A DNA stretch of 5,115 bases from an uncultured Desulfovibrio sp. (GTDB lineage Bacteria > Desulfobacterota > Desulfovibrionia > Desulfovibrionales > Desulfovibrionaceae). Of this stretch, positions 1-4,260 are shown in pieces. The notes under the pieces are model-generated. The model was not told the origin of the DNA. It did no database searches and saw nothing but the letters and a program-made list of their open reading frames with translations. Each line of letters opens with the position of its first letter. Within the stretch, counting starts at the first letter, position 1. A program made the position numbers and the translations under genes. The stretch covers positions 1-5,115 of the forward strand of contig CAMBWG010000185.1 in NCBI GenBank assembly GCA_945871415.1, written 5' to 3'.

Positions 1-4
1 TCTT

Positions 5-58
5 TGGCGTCCCCAAGGGGATTTGAACCCCTGTCGACGGCGTGAAAGGCCGTTGTCC
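5..58 (-). pseudogene. tRNA-Glu(UUC) 3' fragment, probable element attachment site
   Basis: On the minus strand this reads as the 3' 54 nt of a tRNA. It has the end of the D arm (GGACA), an anticodon stem ACGGC/GCCGT around the loop CTTTCAC (anticodon TTC, Glu), a short variable loop, a T arm AGGGG/CCCCT with loop TTCAAAT, the 3' acceptor strand and an encoded CCA. The 5' acceptor strand and most of the D arm are missing; beyond position 58 the sequence no longer fits a tRNA. The fragment cannot make a functional tRNA. A tRNA 3' half next to a tyrosine integrase is the classic displaced attachment site left when an element inserts into a tRNA gene, with the intact gene rebuilt at the far end. 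The resemblance to bacterial tRNA-Glu is strong; its role as an att site is inferred from context. Confidence 0.85.
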
Positions 59-131
59 ATTTTTGCGCTCGAAAAAAGGCTTGTTCGTTCCTACGCTCTA
101 CTTCCAATCCCACATCACCCGGAGGTAGAAC

Positions 132-992
132 ATGAAACTGGACGAAGCATTTTCCCGTTATCGCCAACTTGTGTTGGTATCCGCATCCCGCCGCGAACTC
201 GTTTCCGAATCCGGCAGGTGGGAGTTACATATTGCGCCGCTTTTGGGCAAGTGTCAACTTGCAAAGATCAAGAATCTGCAAGTTATGGAGCTGCGCAGCG
301 CACTGGAGCGCAAAGGGTTAAGCCCCCAGAGCGTTACACACTGCCTTTCCCTGCTCCGACGAGTCTTGCGCCGAGCCGTCGAATGGGAATTTTACCGGGG
401 GCCTGTTCCCGTCTTCCGTATGCCGAAGTTTGACAATCGCCGCATCCGCTATCTTGACGAGAAGGAGTCAGCGCACCTTCTCCAAGAATTACAGGCCCGT
501 TCTTCTCTCTGGCATGACGTGGCCCGCTTTGCCCTGTATACCGGCTTGCGGGCGAGCGAAATCTACACGCTTCAACCGTTCCACATCGACAGAGCAGGGA
601 AAGCCGTCAAAGTCTATGACGGCAAAAATTCCTTAAGCCGTGTCGTCCCGTTGAATCCCCAAGCATGGGCCACCGTCGAGAAATACCTCTTTCGCTTTCA
701 CTACGGCCTTCCTCTGTTTCAGGAAAAGGGAGAATTGCCGGAGCGGCACTATGGCATTTTCCGGCGGGCCGTCAGGGCGTGCGGCTTCAACGCCGGCATT
801 TCTGATCGCCGTGAGCGTGTCTGTTTCCATACGTTGCGGCATACGTTCGCTTCATGGCTTGTGCAGCAGGGAACCCCCATTGCCCTTGTCCGTGAACTCA
901 TGGGACACAGGGACATCCGCATGACTATGCGCTACGCCCACCTTGCCCCCAGTCAGGGAGCCGTCGCCGTGGCAGCCCTGCCCTCGATCTAG
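132..992 (+). CDS. int: Tyrosine recombinase / integrase
   Basis: A 286-residue tyrosine recombinase that should cut and join DNA through a covalent 3'-phosphotyrosine. The N-terminal ~95 residues look like a core-binding (SAM-like) helical domain. The catalytic domain shows all expected residues: R140 in TGLRASE, K165 in the beta-hairpin (YDGKN), H233 and R236 in HTLRHTFASW, H259 in LMGH and the nucleophile Y268 in MRYAHL. The start is set by a strong GGAGGT Shine-Dalgarno 5 nt before the ATG. At 286 residues it is shorter than lambda Int and shows no obvious arm-binding domain. It begins about 75 bp from the tRNA-Glu fragment and reads away from it, the usual layout for an element's own integrase. 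It is also the only recombinase in the window, so it could in principle work the invertible segment; that is untested. It has no long C-terminal extension like that of the R64 shufflon recombinase Rci. Confidence 0.93.
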   Translation: MKLDEAFSRYRQLVLVSASRRELVSESGRWELHIAPLLGKCQLAKIKNLQVMELRSALERKGLSPQSVTHCLSLLRRVLRRAVEWEFYRGPVPVFRMPKFDNRRIRYLDEKESAHLLQELQARSSLWHDVARFALYTGLRASEIYTLQPFHIDRAGKAVKVYDGKNSLSRVVPLNPQAWATVEKYLFRFHYGLPLFQEKGELPERHYGIFRRAVRACGFNAGISDRRERVCFHTLRHTFASWLVQQGTPIALVRELMGHRDIRMTMRYAHLAPSQGAVAVAALPSI

Positions 993-1019
993 CCCTCTTT
1001 TCCTGAAGTAAAAAATCCC

Positions 1020-1075
1020 CTCCCTTTTCCTTCCTTTGGCGCTCTCGTGTCTTGAGGGGGAAGGGGGAGTATTTA
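1020..1075 (+). terminator. Possible terminator downstream of the integrase
   Basis: A pyrimidine-rich stretch from about 1020 (CTCCCTTTTCC) can pair with the purine-rich stretch ending at 1069 (GGAAGGGGGAG), partly through G-T pairs, and is followed by a T-rich run (TATTTATTTCTT). It starts 28 bp after the integrase stop codon. The loop is long and the stem uses wobble pairs, so this is a weaker call than the terminator at 1898. Confidence 0.35.
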
Positions 1076-1106
1076 TTTCTTCCTGAATGATGTTCTCTAT
1101 AAGGAA

Positions 1107-1154
1107 GGGGTAGGTATTTTGTGGCTACCCCCCTAGCTACTTTTTACCTACCCC
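1107..1154. repeat. Two-tier inverted repeat (hairpin/cruciform)
   Basis: A perfect 10-bp outer stem pairs GGGGTAGGTA (1107-1116) with TACCTACCCC (1145-1154). A symmetrical 4-T/4-T internal loop (1117-1120 and 1141-1144) separates it from an inner 7-bp stem, GTGGCTA (1121-1127) with TAGCTAC (1134-1140), which has one G-T pair. The loop is six C residues. No T-run follows, so it is not a clear terminator. It could be a protein-binding site, an integrase arm or directionality region, or a single-strand origin hairpin; nothing in the sequence decides between these. Confidence 0.6.
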
Positions 1155-1338
1155 CCGACGATGTTTTCTGAATGGGATGGCCCCTTCGCTTCGCTCCGGG
1201 GAGCAAGGGCAGGGGGTGCGCGTAACCGCGCATCATCCCCGCCAACTTCTCGTCGCGCCGGCCACGTCCGCTTGTGCAGCTCCGTGCGGCTTCGCCGTAC
1301 TCGCTTCCGCGCTCCCGCGTCCCGCTCCTCAAGTTGTC

Positions 1339-1533
1339 ATGGATGATTCCCCCTCCCTCCCGGAGCCTGTCTGCGGGCTTTGCCCGCTGCGCGTTGAACA
1401 CGCCTTGTCACTTATGAAAGCCGTGTCCAACGCGCATAAGGACAAAACTCCAGGGAAGGAAGCGGCTTTGACCCCTTTCCTCAAACACGCTAAAAGCAGA
1501 CAGGAGGCCCGACATGACTACCACGACCTTTGA
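1339..1533 (+). CDS. Possible small hypothetical protein (64 aa)
   Basis: An open frame starting at ATG 1339 and overlapping the next gene by 20 nt. The predicted peptide has a CGLC motif near the start (residues 12-15) and a more protein-like C-terminal half rich in Lys, His and Ala (LMKAVSNAHKDKTPGKEAA region). I see no Shine-Dalgarno site before this ATG. A later in-frame ATG within LMKAV also lacks one. The frame continues upstream to 1177 through a low-complexity stretch that looks non-coding. I do not recognise a family. Because of the weak start signal it may be a chance frame. Confidence 0.25.
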   Translation: MDDSPSLPEPVCGLCPLRVEHALSLMKAVSNAHKDKTPGKEAALTPFLKHAKSRQEARHDYHDL

Positions 1534-1876
1534 CAGCCTTGGCTATGTAAGAAAGCTGGAAGAGGCCGGATTTACCCGGCAGCAGGCCGAAGCGCAGGTC
1601 GAAGCCATGCGCGAACAGCTTGAAGCGCAGCGCACCGCCCTGCAAAGAGAGCTGGACAAGTACGACGAAGCAAGCCGCCGCGAGCTTGCCACCAAGGGCG
1701 ACGTGCAGGACGTGCGCCTTGAGATTGAAAAGGTACGCGCCGAAGTGGAAAGAGTTCGCGCGGAACTCAAGACGGATATTGAAAAGGTCAAGTACGACCT
1801 GCTCAAGTGGCAGATCGGCGGCTGGCTGGCTCTTGCGGCCATCATGGCGAAGGGCTTCGGCTGGCTCGGCTTCTAA
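1514..1876 (+). CDS. Small coiled-coil protein with C-terminal membrane anchor (DUF1640-like)
   Basis: A 120-residue protein with an AGGAGG Shine-Dalgarno 6 nt before the ATG. The N-terminus (TFDSLGYVRKLEEAGFTRQQAEAQVEA) resembles the start of DUF1640/CCDC90-type coiled-coil proteins. Residues ~25-95 form a strongly charged heptad-type coiled coil with the internal near-repeat EIEKVRAEVERVRAELKTDIEKV. The last ~20 residues are hydrophobic and aromatic and fit a single membrane helix. It probably sits on the inner membrane with the coiled coil in the cytoplasm. The biochemical role of this family in bacteria is not known to me. It is followed by a clear terminator, so it is probably monocistronic. 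Family assignment is from recalled similarity, not a search. Confidence 0.75.
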   Translation: MTTTTFDSLGYVRKLEEAGFTRQQAEAQVEAMREQLEAQRTALQRELDKYDEASRRELATKGDVQDVRLEIEKVRAEVERVRAELKTDIEKVKYDLLKWQIGGWLALAAIMAKGFGWLGF

Positions 1877-1897
1877 CGCTCCCATATCCAGCGCAGT

Positions 1898-1936
1898 AAT
1901 CCCCGCCCCAGATAATCTCTGGTGCGGGGATTTTTC
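1898..1936 (+). terminator. Rho-independent terminator
   Basis: AATCCCCGC pairs with GCGGGGATT, and an inner CCAGA/TCTGG stem closes a small loop. The 3' arm runs straight into TTTTTCTT. It lies 22 bp after the stop codon of the coiled-coil gene and separates that gene from the transfer region. Confidence 0.85.
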
Positions 1937-1960
1937 TTATCGTGAAAACTGTTGCCAAGT

Positions 1961-2070
1961 TATCCTATCTAATCCTTTCTAATCTTTTCTTGTCCTATCT
2001 CTGCCTTTTTCTTCCTATCTAATCCTATTTTTGCCGATATTATCCGATTTCATCCTATCTTTGCCGAACT
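1961..2070. repeat. Eleven-unit array with 10-bp period (TCCTATCT-type)
   Basis: Eleven consecutive 10-bp units, with no slip in phase, start at 1961, 1971, 1981 and so on to 2061. The consensus is NNTCCTATCT. The exact octamer TCCTATCT occurs at 1963, 1993, 2013 and 2053, with close variants TCCTTTCT, TCTTTTCT, TCCTATTT and TCCGATTT, and a GCC subtype (TGCCGAT, TGCCGAA, TGCCTTT). CC occupies positions 4-5 in ten of the eleven units. A period near one helical turn puts every unit on the same DNA face, suiting cooperative protein binding and wrapping or curvature. The array lies immediately on the leading side of the candidate nick, which is where TraK binds and bends RP4 oriT. Iteron-type replication or partition sites are the main alternative. 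Confidence 0.85.
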
Positions 2071-2081
2071 CTGTAAAATGC

Positions 2082-2104
2082 GGATTAGATCAGATAAGAA
2101 AGGA
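2082..2104. repeat. Inverted copies of the 10-bp array motif
   Basis: Read on the minus strand, this segment gives TCCTTTCT (2104-2097), then TCTGATCT (2094-2087) exactly 10 bp on, then TCC (2084-2082). These are the same motif and phase as the main array but facing the other way, between the array and the oriT palindrome. Confidence 0.6.
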
Positions 2105-2112
2105 CGCGAAGA

Positions 2113-2150
2113 TGAAGGCAGGACATGTAAAGTGCTAGCACTTTACGCCC
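2113..2150 (-). other. oriT: Candidate RP4/IncP-like origin of transfer (oriT)
   Basis: A perfect 20-bp palindrome (half-site GTAAAGTGCT) occupies 2127-2146. On the minus strand it ends in CACTTTAC, followed by ATGT and CCTGCC. In RP4 the TraJ-binding inverted repeat ends in TACTTCAC, followed by CTAT and CCTG/CC, where the slash is the nick. The spacing from repeat arm to CCTG is the same 4 nt, and the predicted nick here falls between 2119 and 2118 on the minus strand. The orientation also matches RP4: the TraJ-like gene lies on the repeat side and is transcribed away from the nick. The match is by eye against recalled RP4 sequence. The CCTG is preceded by GT rather than AT, so the nick position is a prediction. 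Confidence 0.6.
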
Positions 2151-2218
2151 TGCCCCTCATACGCCGGGGAGGCTTGGCTTACTCGCTACGCTCGACGCAA
2201 GAAAAAACGGAGACTCGA

Positions 2219-2563
2219 ATGCCTGTCAGAAAACCGCAGTTGCCGGCGGAGCAAAAAAGAAAGGCCGTTCTGACGGCCTATGTCACAGAAGACGAGTACG
2301 CGCGGATCGTGGAGTCCAGCGAAAAGGCGTGCATGACCGTTTCCGAGTTCGCACGCAGAGTTTGCACCGGAGTGAAGATAGAGAGTCGGGAGGATCAGAA
2401 AGCCCGCCTAGAACTCCTGAAGGTCAACGCCGATCTTGGCAGACTTGGCGGCCTGCTGAAACAGGCTCTTGCCGAAGGGCACAGCAAAAGCGCCGTCATC
2501 GGTCTTTTGCACAAAATAGACAGAGTTCAGGCGGAACTTAAGGAGAAGGTCAGAGCGCTATGA
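2219..2563 (+). CDS. traJ: TraJ-like relaxosome accessory protein (oriT-binding)
   Basis: A 114-residue protein resembling IncP TraJ, which binds the oriT inverted repeat and guides the TraI relaxase to the nick site. Residues ~16-54 fit a ribbon-helix-helix DNA-binding fold: a beta-strand AVLTAYV, then helices around EDEYARIVESSEKA and TVSEFARRVCTG. Residues 69-81 carry the hallmark N-[AG]-DLGRLGGLLK seen in TraJ/MobC-type proteins, followed by a second helix (LLHKIDRVQAELKEKV) that corresponds to the C-terminal helix of RP4 TraJ. I chose the ATG at 2219 because GGAG lies 6 nt upstream. The frame is open back to 2078, but that extension would translate through the oriT palindrome and looks non-coding. 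It sits right beside the candidate oriT, as in RP4, and overlaps the next gene by ATGA. Confidence 0.85.
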   Translation: MPVRKPQLPAEQKRKAVLTAYVTEDEYARIVESSEKACMTVSEFARRVCTGVKIESREDQKARLELLKVNADLGRLGGLLKQALAEGHSKSAVIGLLHKIDRVQAELKEKVRAL

Positions 2564-2757
2564 AAACGACGAAAAGAGACGAGATTGTGAGCTGTATCGA
2601 GGCATATGTCGAATGGTGGGAACACAATCGCCTGAAGGTCTGGGTGCTGGCCGCGCTGATGCTTTCACTGCTGGCCTTTGTGGAGATCTGCGCGGGCAGT
2701 CCGCTGCTTTCCTGGCTCATGGGCTGGAGCTGGCTGTTTCCTTTCTGGCGTCCCTGA
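2560..2757 (+). CDS. Small membrane protein coupled to traJ
   Basis: A 65-residue protein whose ATG overlaps the traJ-like stop codon (ATGA), so translational coupling is likely. An AAGGAG lies about 14 nt upstream, which is too far to be ideal alone. The N-terminal ~25 residues are charged (KTTKRDEIVSCIEAYVEWWEHNR). Residues ~27-46 form one hydrophobic helix (VWVLAALMLSLLAFVEICAG), followed by a short Trp/Leu/Phe-rich tail that could be a second, re-entrant segment. I do not recognise the family. In RP4 the relaxase gene traI follows traJ; here that place is taken by this protein and then by a hairpin. A role in transfer or entry exclusion is possible, but only its position supports this. 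Confidence 0.7.
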   Translation: MKTTKRDEIVSCIEAYVEWWEHNRLKVWVLAALMLSLLAFVEICAGSPLLSWLMGWSWLFPFWRP

Positions 2758-2815
2758 ATCGCGGCCGTGACGTGCGCTTGCCAAGAGGCGCTGGAATGGC
2801 TATGTAAAAAGGGAA

Positions 2816-2846
2816 CCCCGGCATCTGCTGGACACAGACACCGGGG
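2816..2846. repeat. Hairpin downstream of the small membrane gene
   Basis: CCCCGG (2816-2821) pairs with CCGGGG (2841-2846). After a 2-nt mismatch on each side, TCTG pairs with CAGA, leaving a 7-nt loop. It lies 58 bp after the stop codon and has no T-run, so it may be an RNA-stabilising or pausing structure rather than a terminator. Confidence 0.45.
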
Positions 2847-2903
2847 CTGGCACGGCGCGATTTGCGCCCCCGTGCACGGCTACCGACTCAGCAAACGCTT
2901 TTC

Positions 2904-2950
2904 GGCCCCGTATCAGATGCTAGCTGATACGGGGCCAGCCCTTTTTAGGG
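2904..2950 (+). terminator. Strong hairpin, probable terminator of the traJ operon
   Basis: A perfect 13-bp stem (GGCCCCGTATCAG with CTGATACGGGGCC) has a 7-nt loop and is followed by AGCCCTTTTT on the plus strand. The T-run starts a few nucleotides after the stem, which is slightly far. It would end plus-strand transcripts before they enter the silent collar cassette, consistent with keeping that cassette unexpressed. On the minus strand the hairpin has no T-run. Confidence 0.6.
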
Positions 2951-3016
2951 CCGGGAATCGCCCCGCAGAAGCAGGGCGAGGAGTACCAGCAGCAGGACGA
3001 CAAAAAGTCGCTTCAT
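2945..3016 (-). CDS. Possible 23-residue hydrophobic micropeptide
   Basis: A minus-strand frame from ATG 3016 to TAA 2945 encodes MKRLFVVLLLVLLALLLRGDSRP: a basic start, about 14 consecutive hydrophobic residues, then a polar tail. This is the form of a tiny membrane peptide. AAGGGGGT lies about 6 nt before the ATG and could be a Shine-Dalgarno site. The stop codon is 8 nt before the perfect hairpin at 2904-2936. Type I toxin peptides and lysis peptides can look like this, but no antisense RNA is evident. It is short enough to be chance. Confidence 0.3.
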   Translation of the reverse strand: MKRLFVVLLLVLLALLLRGDSRP

Positions 3017-3141
3017 GCGGCACCCCCTTGATGGTTTGCGCCGTGCCGGGCGCAAGATCGACAGGGGCAGCCGTGCAAAAACTGTATAGCAGGCACGTGC
3101 CCGGCTCGCAACGACAAAGGCACGTCCGCCAAGGCCACATC

Positions 3142-3183
3142 TCCCGCAAACAGTTTACCCGGAACTGTTCGCCGTCATCGGGG
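3142..3183 (+). repeat. Left inverted repeat of the invertible segment (recombination site)
   Basis: Identical over 42 bp to the reverse complement of 3915-3956, with homology stopping abruptly on the outer side. Inside is a dyad: left arm GCAAACAGTT (3146-3155), 7-bp asymmetric spacer TACCCGG (3156-3162), right arm AACTGTTCGC (3163-3172), with arms matching at 9 of 10 positions. This is the form of a tyrosine-recombinase core site. The same bases encode part of the collar motif PQTVYPELFAVIG, so protein constraint contributes to the conservation. Confidence 0.75.
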
Positions 3184-3533
3184 CGAAAGTGCCCGACTAC
3201 CGGGGGCTTTTCCTCCGTGGATACGGGCAGCAAAGCCACAGCCAGAACAACGGCAGCACAGTAGGCGTCACCAGCACCACGCACAAGAGCGGCGCGTTGG
3301 GCGAAGTACAGGGTGACGCCATCAGAAACATCTATGGGAAGTTCAGTACGGAAACGCCGTCTCGCGAGATGAGCGATCTCTTTACTCAGTATGACGGACC
3401 GGGAGACGGCAACGGCGACGACGGATGGAGTGCCGATCCGCGTATCATTTTTGACGCATCCCGCGTTGTGCCCACGGCAACGGAAAACAGGCCGGTCAAC
3501 GTGGCCGTGCGCTATTTCATTCGCGCCAGATAG
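3144..3533 (+). pseudogene. Silent alternative C-terminal cassette of the secreted collar protein
   Basis: An open frame of 129 codons plus TAG that begins inside the left inverted repeat and has no 5' half. The frame extends upstream only to a stop at 3087-3089, and no ATG, GTG or TTG occurs before the GTG at 3189. That GTG lies within the conserved motif KVPDYRG and has no Shine-Dalgarno site. The sequence resembles the expressed copy up to GEVQGDAIR, then diverges completely (an acidic Gly/Asp-rich stretch, DGPGDGNGDDG), and converges again at the end (RPVNVAVRYFIRAR). The FDASRVVPTATENRPVNVAVRYFIRA ending is typical of phage tail-collar proteins. Intact reading despite no means of expression argues that it is used after inversion. 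It is a stored cassette, not a decayed gene. Confidence 0.8.
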
Positions 3534-3537
3534 CCGC

Positions 3538-4194
3538 TTAGGGCCTTGCACGGATGAAATAGCGCACGGCGGTATTGATGGGCCTGATTTCATTGCCGAA
3601 GGGCTGTTGCAGCGCCTTCAGAGGGTTCAGTATCGGCTGGTTCATGGACCAGTTTGCTGCCCACTGATGCACATCAGTTGATATTGCGACAGTTCCATCA
3701 CACATGGGGCCTTTACAGCCAATCGCGCCACTGCCAGAGGTAATAACTGTGCCTGCCGCATCTCCGGGGTCTCTGATAGCATCCCCCTGCACCTTGCCAA
3801 GCTCTCCGCTGGCGTGCGTGGTGGCCGTATTCCCCACCATGCTGCCGTTGTTCTGGGTATGGGTCTGCTGCCCGTACCCCCGGAGGAAAAGCCCCCGGTA
3901 ATCCGGGACTTTTCCCCCGATGACGGCGAACAGTTCCGGGTAAACTGTTTGCGGGATGCTTTGTCCGTTACATTCCAGCCAGTTATACGTCCCATCGGGA
4001 TTTTGCATATCAGCCGGATTTGCCCCCGATGGCCAAGTCACCACCGTCCCGACGGGAATGCTGCTGATGGCCTTGGCGGTAATCTGTACCTTCGTCGGGT
4101 CAAAGGACGTGGCGTCGGCGGCAAGAGACGGCAGGGGACAAAAAACGAGAGACAGCGGCAGGGCGATGCTTGCCCAGACAATCTTTTTCTTCAT
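3538..4194 (-). CDS. Secreted phage-tail-collar-domain protein with switchable C-terminus
   Basis: A 218-residue protein with a Sec signal peptide: KKK start, hydrophobic core IVWASIALPLSLVF, and a likely cleavage after SLA at residue 25. The Cys at 19 follows Phe, so this is not a lipobox. Residues ~45-110 form a tail-collar domain (IPVGTVVTWPSG, WLECNGQSI, VYPELFAVIGGKVPDYRGLFLRGYGQQ), and the end RPINTAVRYFIRARP is the usual collar terminus. Between them is a variable region with a possible disulfide pair (GCKGPMCDG). Collar domains normally sit on phage tail fibres; here export suggests a surface or pilus-tip adhesin, by analogy with shufflon PilV. An AAGGAG lies 6 nt before the ATG. About 80 residues are constant; codon 80 onward lies inside the invertible segment. 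It is the third gene of a minus-strand operon. Confidence 0.85.
   Translation of the reverse strand: MKKKIVWASIALPLSLVFCPLPSLAADATSFDPTKVQITAKAISSIPVGTVVTWPSGANPADMQNPDGTYNWLECNGQSIPQTVYPELFAVIGGKVPDYRGLFLRGYGQQTHTQNNGSMVGNTATTHASGELGKVQGDAIRDPGDAAGTVITSGSGAIGCKGPMCDGTVAISTDVHQWAANWSMNQPILNPLKALQQPFGNEIRPINTAVRYFIRARP
3915..3956 (-). repeat. Right inverted repeat of the invertible segment (recombination site)
   Basis: The minus-strand twin of 3142-3183, identical over 42 bp. Here it lies within the expressed collar gene at codons 80-93. The dyad core maps to 3926-3952, with the 7-bp spacer at 3936-3942. Inward of the 42 bp the copies differ at synonymous sites, share a second 20-bp identical block (3881-3900 with 3198-3217), and fade out near 3776. 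Confidence 0.75.
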
Positions 4195-4216
4195 TGTTTT
4201 CTCCTTTGGAGTTATG

Positions 4217-4248
4217 GCCGCGCACAGCGCGGCGCCGGCGAAAAGCCG
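4217..4248 (-). other. Intercistronic hairpins before the collar gene
   Basis: Between the small acidic gene and the collar gene, GCCGCGC and GCGCGGC (4217-4223 and 4227-4233) form a perfect 7-bp stem with a 3-nt loop. A second small stem, CGGC/GCCG (4236-4239 and 4245-4248), adjoins it. On the minus-strand transcript these fall just ahead of the collar gene's Shine-Dalgarno site. They could act as an attenuator, RNA-processing or stabilising element, giving the collar gene different expression from its operon partners. No T-run follows, so full termination is unlikely. Confidence 0.4.
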
Positions 4249-4260
4249 AAAAAATTCCTG

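Larger units (their letters stand above)
993..1513. other. Intergenic region between integrase and coiled-coil gene
   Basis: About 520 bp with no convincing gene. It holds the possible integrase terminator, the two-tier hairpin at 1107-1154, and from about 1180 to 1330 a GC-rich segment rich in short inverted repeats such as TGCGCG-TAAC-CGCGCA (about 1217-1232). Open frames through 1144-1401 on either strand have low-complexity Ser/Arg/Pro-rich translations typical of shadows in GC-rich DNA. The right-hand part may carry a small gene (see 1339-1533). Confidence 0.5.
2758..3141. other. Intergenic region between transfer operon and invertible segment
   Basis: About 380 bp without a convincing large gene. 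It holds two hairpins (2816-2846 and 2904-2936), a possible 23-residue reading frame on the minus strand, and a widely spaced inverted pair GCCGGGC (3045-3051) / GCCCGGC (3099-3105). Long open frames crossing it on both strands show no domain and run antisense to, or out of frame with, the collar cassette. They are treated as shadows. No relaxase sequence is visible. Confidence 0.5.
3142..3956. repeat. Invertible DNA segment carrying two alternative collar-protein C-termini
   Basis: The ends are perfect 42-bp inverted repeats (3142-3183 and 3915-3956). Between them are two convergent 3' gene halves: the expressed end on the minus strand (stop at 3538) and a promoterless, startless alternative on the plus strand (stop at 3533). 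The two stop codons are 4 bp apart. Recombination between the repeats would flip the segment and fuse the constant first ~80 codons (4194-3957) to the other end in the same reading frame. This is the layout of site-specific adhesin and tail-fibre switches such as the R64 pilV shufflon and the Mu and P1 inversion regions. Inversion is inferred from the geometry and not shown by reads. Confidence 0.8.

Noticed and set aside
1210..1240. Second, MobQ/RSF1010-like oriT around the TGCGCG hairpin
   Set aside because: The resemblance to the RSF1010 nick region is loose, and no MobQ-type relaxase or accessory gene adjoins it.
1961..2070. CRISPR array
   Set aside because: Units are contiguous 10-bp repeats without spacers of the usual 30-40 bp length, and no cas gene is present.
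2078..2218. N-terminal extension of the TraJ-like protein to ATG 2078
   Set aside because: It would translate through the array edge and the oriT palindrome, has no recognisable protein character, and a well-placed GGAG precedes the ATG at 2219.
3189..3533. Silent cassette as an independent gene starting at GTG 3189
   Set aside because: The GTG is inside the conserved KVPDYRG motif, has no ribosome-binding site, and homology to the expressed copy extends upstream of it to the inverted repeat.
2913..3593. 226-codon minus-strand open frame
   Set aside because: It runs antisense to the collar cassette and through the hairpin region, has no domain, and is explained as a shadow of GC-rich coding DNA.
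3142..3956. Diversity-generating retroelement with a variable collar or lectin protein
   Set aside because: No reverse transcriptase or template repeat is visible, and the two copies differ throughout and face each other as inverted repeats, not by adenine-specific changes.
4138..4140. Collar protein as a lipoprotein using Cys19
   Set aside because: The residues before the Cys are L-V-F; Phe at -1 does not fit a lipobox, and a good signal peptidase I site follows at residues 23-25.
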